Shown piece by piece: positions 18,011 through 26,197 of a DNA stretch of 64,000 nucleotides. The stretch's first letter is position 1. Each line of letters starts with the position of its first letter. Under the pieces are notes generated by a model that saw only the letters and a program-made list of their open reading frames with translations, did not search any database and was not told where the DNA came from. The position numbers and the translations under genes are program-made. The DNA lies in the NCBI GenBank assembly GCA_012517475.1, contig JAAYUV010000022.1:1-64000 (forward strand), in the 5' to 3' direction. The DNA comes from Peptococcaceae bacterium. Its GTDB lineage: Bacteria > Bacillota > Desulfitobacteriia > Desulfitobacteriales > Syntrophobotulaceae.

Positions 18011-18200
18011 AGGTCTCCGAAACGTATAGCCGCTTTCGGCAGATCGTGAAGGCCACTAGCCTTCACGCATCCATGGCCGCCGCTCCTTGCCATCCATGGC
18101 ATCGCGGCACTAGGCCTTCCATAGCCGTTTAAACAACCGCGCTCCGCGTCGCGTTACGCATGCGTAACGCGCTTAACGCGATCCATACATTTCGGAGACT
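18011..18200. repeat. Inner inverted-repeat element
   Basis: GGTCTCCGAAACGTAT (18012-18027) and ATACATTTCGGAGACT (18185-18200) form an inverted repeat matching at 14 of 16 positions. Inside are a 9-bp stem CGTGAAGGC/GCCTTCACG (18045-18067), the CCATGG repeat core, and a 22-bp perfect palindrome at 18150-18171 centred on GCATGC. The element is nested within the outer inverted repeats. Confidence 0.7.
18067..18129 (+). repeat. Dispersed CCATGG repeat, copy A
   Basis: The core contains CATCCATGGC twice (18069 and 18091) and a diverged third unit TTCCATAGCC (18118), spaced 22-27 bp, with CGCTCCTTG and ATCGCGGCA between them. The same core occurs at 38952-39019 and, inverted, at 53514-53579. Confidence 0.85.
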
Positions 18201-18349
18201 TAATCTGTGGTCTTTTAAGTATTTCCTGAACAGAAAAAGGAGCCGTTGCCTACGAATTTTATGATTCGTTGTGCAACAGCCCCTATAGATAAGTCGTGTT
18301 TCTCTGTTTCAGGTCCACTATGAAAAATTTGCGAAGAGAATGTTAGATC

Positions 18350-19552
18350 CTATTCTTCTGCGGCTTCGGGAAGAATAAGGTTAAGTCCGATACCTACCAA
18401 AGTGGCCCAGGCAACACCATGGTTGCTGACGCCGATACCAATAGCAAAAATGACTGAAGCGATGATCAGGTTTTTGGACTTGGAAAAATCAACCTTGGCT
18501 TCGATCAGGTTACGTAAACCTGCTGCACCGATCATACCAAAGAGAAGAATGCATACGCCGCCCATAACTGCTGTTGGGATGGACATGATAGCGGCTTGCA
18601 AAGGGTTGATGCAGCTGAGCAAGATGGCGATAATTCCGGCTACCCAAAGGTTAAAGGTGCTATACACACGGGTTACGGCAAGAACGCCGATATTTTCCCC
18701 GTAAGTGGTGAGCGGAGGACCCCCTAGAAAGCTTCCGATAGCAGTAGCCACGCCGTTTCCAAGGAGAACCCTGTGGAAACCGGGTTTGGTTAACGGATCG
18801 GAGTGTGTTATATTACCGAGTACGATCATGTGTCCAAGGTCTTCAATGATGGTAACGAAAGCTAATGGTGCAAACATAAGTACAGCAGTTTTATCGAAGG
18901 CTGGCAGACTGTATGAGCTAAAGTTTACCGGAAAGGCAATAAAGTTCTTAAAAGAATCCATAATTGGCTGGTAAACAACTATACCCATGGCGAAAGCTGC
19001 AATATAGCCAAAGATAATCGCCATAAGGATAGGGATAATTTTAAAGAAGCCTTTGCCAAAGATAGAGAAGAAAATAGCAACGGCTAAAGTAAAAATGGCA
19101 ATGCCCCAATTCTGGGAAGCCATACTGGTTGCAACCGGAGTAAGGCTTAAGCCGATAATAGCAACAACAGGGCCTGCAACAACTGGCGGTACGACTTTTT
19201 GTAACCATGAAGTACCAAAAACAGACATGAGAAGGAATACAAGTATATAAATAATACCGATTGTTAAAGCTCCGCCCATTGCGGCGGCAATATTATTCTG
19301 GTCTTTGATGAAATAAGTAAGCGCGCCAATGTAAGCAAAGGAAGAACCCAGGTAAGCAGGAATTTTACTTCCAGTCAGGAGCAAAAAGACGATGGAGCCG
19401 ATACCGGATGCCAGGAGTGCAACGGCGGGGCTGAGTCCGGTAAGGAAGGGAACAAGTACGGTTGCTCCGAACATCGCGAAAACATGTTGCAGTCCAAGGG
19501 GAATAGTTTTGCCAAGTGACAGCTTCTCATGAATTTGGACTTCAGTAGCCAT
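18350..19552 (-). CDS. uraA: Uracil permease (NCS2 family)
   Basis: 400 residues, nearly all hydrophobic with 12-14 predicted membrane segments. Family features include GLQHVFAMFGATVLVPFLTGLSPAVALLASGIGS at the N-terminus, VVAGPVVAIIGLSL, FAPLAFVTIIEDLGHM (the conserved transport Glu region) and GGPPLTTYGENIGVLAVTRVYS. It imports uracil with protons across the cytoplasmic membrane. AAGGAGG precedes the ATG. The leader contains a PyrR-type attenuator, consistent with control by the pyrimidine nucleotide pool. It stands alone, with no pyr genes nearby. Confidence 0.93.
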   Translation of the reverse strand: MATEVQIHEKLSLGKTIPLGLQHVFAMFGATVLVPFLTGLSPAVALLASGIGSIVFLLLTGSKIPAYLGSSFAYIGALTYFIKDQNNIAAAMGGALTIGIIYILVFLLMSVFGTSWLQKVVPPVVAGPVVAIIGLSLTPVATSMASQNWGIAIFTLAVAIFFSIFGKGFFKIIPILMAIIFGYIAAFAMGIVVYQPIMDSFKNFIAFPVNFSSYSLPAFDKTAVLMFAPLAFVTIIEDLGHMIVLGNITHSDPLTKPGFHRVLLGNGVATAIGSFLGGPPLTTYGENIGVLAVTRVYSTFNLWVAGIIAILLSCINPLQAAIMSIPTAVMGGVCILLFGMIGAAGLRNLIEAKVDFSKSKNLIIASVIFAIGIGVSNHGVAWATLVGIGLNLILPEAAEE

Positions 19553-19565
19553 GTAGAAACCTCCT

Positions 19566-19604
19566 TAAAAATAATAACCTCTTCCGGCCGTGAGCAGGAA
19601 GAGG
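19566..19604 (-). terminator. Attenuator terminator in the uraA leader
   Basis: On the minus strand CCTCTTCC and GGAAGAGG (19597-19604 and 19578-19585) form an 8-bp stem with an 11-nt loop, followed by TTATTATTTTT. It lies just upstream of the uraA ribosome site, so it must be conditional. Confidence 0.85.
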
Positions 19605-19625
19605 TGTACTTGCAAATAGGTTCTT

Positions 19626-19656
19626 CTGGTTATCCTTTCCAGTCTCACGGGACCAG
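19626..19656 (-). promoter_or_regulatory. PyrR-binding hairpin of the uraA leader
   Basis: The minus-strand RNA has CTGGT ... ACCAG at the base, enclosing TCCCGTGAGACTGGAAAGG. This resembles the conserved PyrR recognition loop (TCCNGNGAGGYT-like) of pyr operons. With the terminator at 19566-19604 it forms the usual PyrR attenuation layout: UMP-bound PyrR would stabilise this hairpin and favour termination. The assignment rests on pattern similarity. Confidence 0.8.
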
Positions 19657-19814
19657 ATTAAAGGTATTTAATAATTCCTCAACAAGAATATCATATGAAT
19701 AGAGTCTTTCGCAACTTATTTTTGGGGATTATATCATTTTCTGTAGAAAAATGTGTAATAGATTTTTTCTTGATATTATTAATGGCAGTTATCGTCAAAC
19801 TGCATAGAAAAATC

Positions 19815-19823
19815 TGTTATAAT
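19815..19823 (+). promoter_or_regulatory. Extended -10 promoter for priA
   Basis: TGTTATAAT, an extended -10 with a perfect TATAAT at 19818-19823, lies 35 bp before the priA start. The -35 region at 19795-19800 (TCAAAC) is poor, as is common with extended -10 promoters. Confidence 0.6.
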
Positions 19824-19858
19824 TCAAGATATCAGGAAACAAGGAGGCGTCTAAAGAT

Positions 19859-22141
19859 TTGGGAAATTATGCGGAAGTGCTCGTTGATGTAGCGAACAGG
19901 CGTCTCGATCAAAGTTATTCCTATCTTATTCCGGAAAATATGGATCTGAAAGTTGGGATGACGGTGATTGTCAGCCTGAAAAACAGAAAAGTACAAGGTT
20001 TGGTAGTCAGAATCAGTGAAAATGCATCAGGTATGGATGAAGGAAAGTTAAAACCCATCGAGAGCATTCTCGAGGACCAGTACCTGATTCCTCCGGAACT
20101 GATCGAATTAGCTTCCTGGTTGGCAGAGACCACTATCTGTTCTATTGCTCAGGCTTTGCATACGGTTTGGCCTTTTCTGAAGGGAAAAATGGAGCAATGG
20201 GTTATCCCATTAGCCGATCTGAATGATAATGATGTGAAAGTCTTGGAATTGCTCGATCCTGATACGTACCGTGTTTTAGTTGTGTTGAATAGGTCAAGAC
20301 GAAAGGAATTACCCTTAAGCATTCTTTTAAAGAGGGCAAATGTTAAACAGATCCTGATCGAGGAAATGATCAGACAAGGATGGATCAAGAAAGAATTTAA
20401 ATTTTCCAAGGCAGGTCAATTGAATTCCAAACCGGAGAAAGAAAACAGAAGCTTCTTATTGCCCCATCCCTCCGGGGGTGAAGCTCAACCATTTCAATTT
20501 GGGAAAGACCTGTCATTAAGTTTTGCTCAGAACAAAGCGGCAGAAAGTATATGGGAGGAATATCAAAAGAGAAATGGTAAGACGGTTCTGCTTCATGGAA
20601 TAACCGGGAGCGGTAAAACGGAAGTATACAGGGAAACAGTAACAAAAGTAATACAGTCTGGCGGGGATGCAATTATCCTGGTACCAGAAATATCTCTGAC
20701 TTCGCAAATCTCGAAAGTGTTTCTAGAATTCTTCGGAGAATGGGTGGGAATTATCCATTCAGGAATAAGTCCCGGGGAGAAGCTTGAGTTATGGGAACAA
20801 ATACTGGCGGGGAAGAAAAGAATTATTATCGGAGCGCGTTCCGCTGTATTTGCCCCTTTGCCTCATCTAAGCCTGATCATTCTTGACGAGGAGCATGATA
20901 ATGCCTATAAACAGGATGAAAACCCCAAATACCATGCCAGGGATGTAGCACGCAAAAGGATGATGCAGAGACAAGGACTTGTTGTTCTGGGAAGCGCAAC
21001 CCCTTCTCTGGAAGCCTACGCGGCTTCTCAAAGGGGAAAGGTGGATTTGATCAGCTTAAGTGAACGATATAATCAGAGGTCTTTGCCTGCTGTTCAAATC
21101 GTAGATATGAAACAGGAATTAGCCGGCGGCAACAAGACAATGTTTTCTTTCCTATTACGGGAAAAGCTTGGAGAGAGGATTGAGAGGGGAGAACAAAGTA
21201 TCTTGTTTCTCAACCGCAGGGGATATTCTACGTTTGTATTCTGCCGGGAGTGCGGTTTTGTCGCCCGCTGCCCTCAATGTGATGTTTCCCTGACTTTTCA
21301 CAGCCAGAAGCAGGAACTTTGCTGCCATTACTGTAATTACCGCCAAGAGGTATTCCATCGCTGTCCGGATTGCGGGAGCAGGTTTATCCGATTTTTTGGA
21401 CAAGGGACACAAAAGGTGGAAGAGGAGGTTGCTGCCCTTTTTCCCGGTATTGAAGTTCTAAGGCTGGATACCGATACAACGGCAGGTTCACATAAACATA
21501 TAGAAATTCTAAACCGATTCCGCAATGAAAGAATCCCTGTTCTGGTTGGAACACAGATGTTAGCCAAAGGACTGGATTTTCCCAATGTTACTCTGGTAGG
21601 GGTGATTTCCGCCGACCAGCTTCTGAATATGCCCGATTTTCGTTCGCGGGAAAGAGCTTTCCAGCTTTTGACCCAAGTAGCCGGAAGGGCAGGACGCGGA
21701 GAAAAAACAGGAGATGTGATAATACAGACCTATTCACCTCAAGACAGGGCTGTAATCCGGGCTGCCAGACAGGATTATCCCGCATTTTTCTGGGAAGAAA
21801 TAGCTTACAGAAAACAACTCGGATATCCTCCATTCTCCCATATTATTCGTATTATGGTCTATCATGAAAAGGAGGAGCGGGTTATCCGCGCGTCCCATGA
21901 ATTGACTGATTGGATTAAAAGATCAATGAGTAAGGAAGAAACGGAAAAGTATCAGATTCTAGGTCCCGCCCCTGCCGTTTTAACCCGGTTGAAAAATGAA
22001 TTTCGGTGGCAGGTCTCAGTAAAGGGAAAAAACCCCGAAGAAATACGAAAGATTGTATATGACGGAGTTCAGGCATTTTACCGGGATTCAGCAAGCTCCG
22101 GCATGAAGATCAGTATTGATGTAAACCCTCTGTCCCAGTAA
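19859..22141 (+). CDS. priA: Primosomal protein N', replication restart helicase PriA
   Basis: 760 residues. An N-terminal DNA-binding region (YAEVLVDVANRRLDQSYSYLIPE) precedes a superfamily 2 helicase: Walker A HGITGSGKTEVY near residue 248 and Walker B as ILDEEHD near 342. A zinc-binding insert has eight Cys between about residues 461 and 505 (CRECGFVARCPQC ... CCHYC ... CPDCG), and ATPSLEAY and QVAGRAGRGEK are helicase motifs III and VI. It reloads the replisome at stalled forks. The start is TTG at 19859 with AAGGAGG 11 nt upstream. It heads the run priA-def-fmt, a conserved Firmicutes order. Confidence 0.95.
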   Translation: MGNYAEVLVDVANRRLDQSYSYLIPENMDLKVGMTVIVSLKNRKVQGLVVRISENASGMDEGKLKPIESILEDQYLIPPELIELASWLAETTICSIAQALHTVWPFLKGKMEQWVIPLADLNDNDVKVLELLDPDTYRVLVVLNRSRRKELPLSILLKRANVKQILIEEMIRQGWIKKEFKFSKAGQLNSKPEKENRSFLLPHPSGGEAQPFQFGKDLSLSFAQNKAAESIWEEYQKRNGKTVLLHGITGSGKTEVYRETVTKVIQSGGDAIILVPEISLTSQISKVFLEFFGEWVGIIHSGISPGEKLELWEQILAGKKRIIIGARSAVFAPLPHLSLIILDEEHDNAYKQDENPKYHARDVARKRMMQRQGLVVLGSATPSLEAYAASQRGKVDLISLSERYNQRSLPAVQIVDMKQELAGGNKTMFSFLLREKLGERIERGEQSILFLNRRGYSTFVFCRECGFVARCPQCDVSLTFHSQKQELCCHYCNYRQEVFHRCPDCGSRFIRFFGQGTQKVEEEVAALFPGIEVLRLDTDTTAGSHKHIEILNRFRNERIPVLVGTQMLAKGLDFPNVTLVGVISADQLLNMPDFRSRERAFQLLTQVAGRAGRGEKTGDVIIQTYSPQDRAVIRAARQDYPAFFWEEIAYRKQLGYPPFSHIIRIMVYHEKEERVIRASHELTDWIKRSMSKEETEKYQILGPAPAVLTRLKNEFRWQVSVKGKNPEEIRKIVYDGVQAFYRDSASSGMKISIDVNPLSQ

Positions 22142-22317
22142 GTATTTTTAAAAACTGAATAATCTTTTTAAGCATAAGCTGTATAGAAGGATGGTGAGAA
22201 AGAAAATTGCTTAAAAAGATCATTCTAGGTATAATTACTATATCGGCTCGTTTAGGCATGAAAATTCAAAATTTAACCTGTTTCATTTGGTCAAAGAGAA
22301 GGGAAGGAGTGGACAGG

Positions 22318-22779
22318 ATGGCTGTCTATCAAATATTACGTATCGGGGAAGATATTTTAAGGGAAAAAGCTCAGAATGTCAGTAAAATAACCCCTAATAT
22401 TCATAAATTACTGGATAATATGGCTGAAACCATGTACCAGGCTAATGGGGTTGGTCTTGCCGCTCCTCAGATTGGTGTGCCAAAAAGGGTAGTGGTTATT
22501 GATTCAGGAGAAGGACAGGGTTTAATTGAGCTGATCAATCCTGTTATTATTGAGAAAAGCGGAGAGGAAACCGAACAAGAAGGATGTTTAAGCATTCCTC
22601 ATCTTGTCGGGGACGTAAAAAGAGCAACAAGAGTGGTTGCCCAGGCCTTGAACAGGGATGGAGAACTGATGGAATATGAGGCTGAAGGTCTCCTGGCAAG
22701 AGCTTTTCAACATGAGATTGATCATTTGGACGGGATTTTATTTGTCGATGTTGCCGAGAAAGTTTATGATAAAAACTAA
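22318..22779 (+). CDS. def: Peptide deformylase
   Basis: 153 residues. It removes the N-formyl group from nascent proteins using a bound metal. All three motifs are present: [10 protein letters not shown] (about 44-53), EGCLSIP with the metal-binding Cys, and QHEIDHLDG with both metal His and the catalytic Glu. The ATG at 22318 is preceded by GGAAGGAG 8 nt upstream; a frame open from 22207 adds 37 residues with no family character. fmt follows, so formylation and deformylation genes are adjacent. Confidence 0.95.
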   Translation: MAVYQILRIGEDILREKAQNVSKITPNIHKLLDNMAETMYQANGVGLAAPQIGVPKRVVVIDSGEGQGLIELINPVIIEKSGEETEQEGCLSIPHLVGDVKRATRVVAQALNRDGELMEYEAEGLLARAFQHEIDHLDGILFVDVAEKVYDKN

Positions 22780-22840
22780 ATTCTAAAACCGGTTGTTTTC
22801 TAAATCTTATTTGTCACGTTTTGAAATGGGATGTGAGTGT

Positions 22841-23785
22841 ATGAGACTTGTATTTATGGGTACTCCCGATTTTTCTGTTCCTTCTTTGGAGGCTCTTTAT
22901 ACTGCAGGACATGAAATTGTTGGAGTATTTACCCAGCCTGACAGGCCTGCCGGAAGAGGCAATAAAATTACCGCATGTCCGGTTAAGATCCTGGCACAAA
23001 CCCTAAAGCTCCCTCTCTTTCAGCCCGCAAAGATAAAGACCCCGGAAATAGTGAATCTGATTAAGAATCTTCAGCCTGAATGTATTATTGTGGTTGCTTT
23101 TGGCCAGATTTTATCTAAAGAGATTTTGCAATTGCCTCCTTTCGGGTGCGTAAATGTACATGCCTCTCTTCTTCCTGCGTATCGTGGAGCGGCACCCATC
23201 CATTGGGCTGTCATAAACGGGGAATCCTTAACCGGAGTTACCACCATGCTGATGGATGAAGGTCTGGATACGGGGGATATGCTGTTAGCAAGGGAATATC
23301 GCATTTCTTCTTCTGCAACAACAGGGGAAGTACATGATGCTTTAGCTAAGATCGGCGCGGAGGTTTTGATTGAAACAATTCAAGGGCTGGAAAAGGGCAT
23401 TCTTACACCAATTCCACAACCCACAGAATTTACTTATGCTCCGCTTCTGAAAAGGGAACATGAAAAATTAGAGTGGTCCTGGAACTCAGCTACCATACAT
23501 AACCGGATAAGAGGTTTAAACCCCTGGCCCGGAGCCTTTACTACGTTTCGTCATGAACAAGTGAAAATCTGGCAAGGGAATATGCCTGACGGTACTGTGA
23601 ATAAAAATAAGCTTCAGGGAGCAGTTCCCGGTCAAATTATTGCTCTTACTGCTAACGGTTTTATGGTTCAGACCGGGGAAGGTGCAATTGAAATCGCTGA
23701 ACTGCAGCCCGCGGGGAAAAAGAAAATGAAGGCATCAGACTTTTTCAACGGGCGGCGGGTTCAGCTTGGAGAATGTTTTTCCTGA
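22841..23785 (+). CDS. fmt: Methionyl-tRNA formyltransferase
   Basis: 314 residues. It transfers a formyl group from 10-formyl-THF to initiator Met-tRNA. Visible are the Rossmann opening RLVFMGTPDFSVPSLEAL, the folate-binding catalytic signature HASLLPAYRGAAPIHWAVINGE (Asn, His and the downstream Asp in MLMDEGLDTGDML), and the C-terminal OB-like domain with RGLNPWPGAFT. The ATG at 22841 matches the conserved family N-terminus; upstream frame to 22793 is not conserved. The 217 bp after the gene show only weak dyads and a TTGACA at 23930 without a good -10 box. Confidence 0.95.
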   Translation: MRLVFMGTPDFSVPSLEALYTAGHEIVGVFTQPDRPAGRGNKITACPVKILAQTLKLPLFQPAKIKTPEIVNLIKNLQPECIIVVAFGQILSKEILQLPPFGCVNVHASLLPAYRGAAPIHWAVINGESLTGVTTMLMDEGLDTGDMLLAREYRISSSATTGEVHDALAKIGAEVLIETIQGLEKGILTPIPQPTEFTYAPLLKREHEKLEWSWNSATIHNRIRGLNPWPGAFTTFRHEQVKIWQGNMPDGTVNKNKLQGAVPGQIIALTANGFMVQTGEGAIEIAELQPAGKKKMKASDFFNGRRVQLGECFS

Positions 23786-24002
23786 ACGGAATAATATTTT
23801 CACCATGAAAGTATTAATAATTTACACTTGTTTGGAGTATTATTTAATTAAAATAGTTTTAAGCAAAATCTAAGCAAACCGGGATATATTAATAATAATT
23901 CACAATACTCAGTCGAATGCATTTATCATTTGACATTAGGCGCATCCTGGAATCGTATCAACATGGACGTTTTTAGAGATGTTTACTTGAAGGAGGAAAA
24001 TT

Positions 24003-24704
24003 ATGTTTTTTGACCCATTCTTGTATCATCCGTCAACGATACTACTGATCCCTGCTCTGATTCTTACTTTTATTGCCCAGTCAAAAATCAGCAGTGCCTA
24101 TCGCCGCTACTCGCGGGTCAGAAGCAGTTCAGGCAGAACCGGTGCGGAAATAGCCCGAATGATCTTAAATGAGAACGGCCTTTATGATGTCAGAGTCGAA
24201 CAAGTAGCAGGGGATCTAACCGACCATTATGATCCTCGCTCTCAGGTAGTAAGACTCAGCAGTGGGGTTTACGGAAGCACATCAATTGCTGCAATTGCCG
24301 TGGCGGCCCATGAAACAGGGCATGCTGTGCAGCACGCAGACGGATATGTACCTTTAAAAATCCGTTCAGCCTTTGTTCCGGTTGCTTCATTTGGCAGCCA
24401 GGTCGGTCCGCTTCTTATTCTCCTGGGATTTTTCCTGCCGTCCTTTCCTTTCTTACTGACACTGGGAATTTATGCCTTTGCTTTTGCAGTTTTATTCCAG
24501 ATCGTAACCTTACCCGTTGAGTATAATGCGAGTAACAGAGCCTTAGCCTTTTTAGAAGGAAACGGGGTTGTCGGGAGTAACGAAGAAGCTATGGGCGCAA
24601 GAAAAATGTTAAGTGCTGCTGCACTGACCTATGTAGCTGCGGCATTAACCGCCATCCTTACTTTATTACGTTTTGTCTGGATTGCTCAGGGACGGGATGA
24701 ATAA
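24003..24704 (+). CDS. YugP-type neutral zinc metallopeptidase, membrane protein
   Basis: 233 residues. The zinc motif HETGHAVQH lies near residues 101-109, and a distal NASNRAL segment follows. Hydrophobic segments occur at the N-terminus (STILLIPALILTFIA), in the middle (VGPLLILLGFFL and LLTLGIYAFAFAVLFQI) and at the C-terminus (ALTYVAAALTAILTLLRFVWIA), giving an integral membrane protease. It matches the family PF04298, whose substrate is not established. AAGGAGG precedes the ATG. It overlaps rsmB by a few bases and is co-directional with fmt. Confidence 0.88.
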   Translation: MFFDPFLYHPSTILLIPALILTFIAQSKISSAYRRYSRVRSSSGRTGAEIARMILNENGLYDVRVEQVAGDLTDHYDPRSQVVRLSSGVYGSTSIAAIAVAAHETGHAVQHADGYVPLKIRSAFVPVASFGSQVGPLLILLGFFLPSFPFLLTLGIYAFAFAVLFQIVTLPVEYNASNRALAFLEGNGVVGSNEEAMGARKMLSAAALTYVAAALTAILTLLRFVWIAQGRDE

Positions 24705-26112
24705 GGAAAAGATGATGAAGAAACAGGATAAAGATGCAGGCATAAAAAATAAAAGAATCAACGAAATGAACGCACGGCAAGTTGCCGTGCGTATTCTTAC
24801 GAGAGTAGAAAAAGAGGGCGCGTATGCAACCCTTCTTCTGCGTACACAACTTACGGGGATGGAAGATGTTCGGGAACGTAACCTGGCAACAGCATTGGTG
24901 AATGGGGTGTTAAAAAACAAATCCGTTTTGGACTATGCGTTAAGAAAGCATCTGACGAAACCCATGTCCGCCCTTCCATATGAAGTAAGGGCAGTTCTTC
25001 GGACAGGAGCCTTTCAGGTTCTTTTCCTGGACAAGATTCCAGGGCCGGTTGCCATTAACGAATCAGTCAATGTCACCAAATGGATTAACCCAAATTATGT
25101 TTCCCTGGTAAACAGTGTTTTGCGGAAAACTGCTCAAATCGGCTGGTCCTTCCAGTGGCCGGACAAAAATAAAGAACTTCTGCGATATCTGGCAATAAAA
25201 TATTCACATCCCGAGTGGATGGTAAGCAGATGGTTAAAAAGATGGGGAGCGGAGGAAACAGAAGAACTGTTGCAGGCCGATAATCATCCGTCGCCTACCT
25301 GTATTCGGGTTAATACATTGAAAACGACTCCGGAAAATCTTCAAGCAGCGCTCATGGAAAAAGGCATAAAAGTTCAGCGGAGTTCCCGGGTCCCGGAGAG
25401 CCTATATATCGAAGATTTTGGAGCAATTGAAAAGCTGGAAGTCTTTACAGGGGGGCATATGACGGTCCAGGATGAAAGTTCTCAGCTGGTGGCTCATATT
25501 TTAGACCCTGCTCCGGGAGACAGGGTATTGGATGTTTGCAGTGCTCCCGGGGGTAAAACAACCCATCTTGCCCAAATCATGAAGAATACAGGCCAAATTA
25601 TCGCTGTGGATTTGTACCCCCAAAAACTTCAGCTGGTCAATGAACTTGCCCGGAGATTGGGGATTACCATTATCCATACTATTCCGGGCGATGCCAGGGA
25701 ACTTGAGGGAATAGAAGGAAAATTCAACCGTGTCCTGGTGGATGCTCCGTGTTCCGGTTTAGGAGTGATCCGGAGAAGGGCAGACCTTCGATGGCAGAAA
25801 CGCGAAGATGAGATTAAAAAATTACCGGAATTGCAGCTTGCAATTCTGATGAAAGCATCCGAATATGTACTTCCCGGGGGGGAACTTGTGTATTCCACTT
25901 GTACAACAGAACCCGAGGAAAATTTTGAAGTTGTGAAAGCTTTTCGCAAGATGAAACCGGAGTTTGAGCCGGTAGACATCTCTCAAAGCCTGCCTTTTGA
26001 GGTTACGGAGGAGAGAGACCTGGCACAACTGAAAAAAGGGGTATGGCAAATTTTACCCCATCATCACAGAATGGACGGTTTCTTCCTTTCGAAAATGAAA
26101 TTAATGATGTAA
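24697..26112 (+). CDS. rsmB: 16S rRNA m5C967 methyltransferase RsmB
   Basis: 471 residues from the ATG at 24697; ATG codons at 24712 and 24715 with AAGGA upstream are equally possible starts. A NusB-like RNA-binding domain (ARQVAVRILTRVEKEGAYATLLL ... INESVNVTKWI) is followed by the SAM-dependent methyltransferase: VLDVCSAPGGKTTHLAQI, DAPCSGLGVIRRRADLRW near residue 348 and YSTCTTEPEENFEVV with the catalytic Cys near 398. It modifies C967 of 16S rRNA. A frame from 24673 would overlap the preceding gene further. A 9-bp stem AGAAAATGG/CCATTTTCT (26113-26143) follows the stop but lacks a T-run. Confidence 0.92.
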   Translation: MNKEKMMKKQDKDAGIKNKRINEMNARQVAVRILTRVEKEGAYATLLLRTQLTGMEDVRERNLATALVNGVLKNKSVLDYALRKHLTKPMSALPYEVRAVLRTGAFQVLFLDKIPGPVAINESVNVTKWINPNYVSLVNSVLRKTAQIGWSFQWPDKNKELLRYLAIKYSHPEWMVSRWLKRWGAEETEELLQADNHPSPTCIRVNTLKTTPENLQAALMEKGIKVQRSSRVPESLYIEDFGAIEKLEVFTGGHMTVQDESSQLVAHILDPAPGDRVLDVCSAPGGKTTHLAQIMKNTGQIIAVDLYPQKLQLVNELARRLGITIIHTIPGDARELEGIEGKFNRVLVDAPCSGLGVIRRRADLRWQKREDEIKKLPELQLAILMKASEYVLPGGELVYSTCTTEPEENFEVVKAFRKMKPEFEPVDISQSLPFEVTEERDLAQLKKGVWQILPHHHRMDGFFLSKMKLMM

Positions 26113-26197
26113 AGAAAATGGTTTATTCCAAAAGCCATTTTCTCCGGCGAATTGTCAGTATGTTTATAATGGAAGAATTGGGTGAATAATACTTAAT

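Larger units (their letters stand above)
17950..18284. mobile_element. MITE-like or IS-remnant element with imperfect terminal inverted repeats
   Basis: The left end (17950-17966, containing GGGTGTTGCAAAAC) and the right end (18268-18284, whose complement contains GGGGCTGTTGCACAAC) match at 14 of 17 positions in inverted orientation. No transposase frame lies between them. The right-end 68 bp recur at 43349-43415. This fills most of the 479-bp gap 17871-18349. The ends resemble insertion-sequence termini, but I cannot name the family. Confidence 0.6.
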
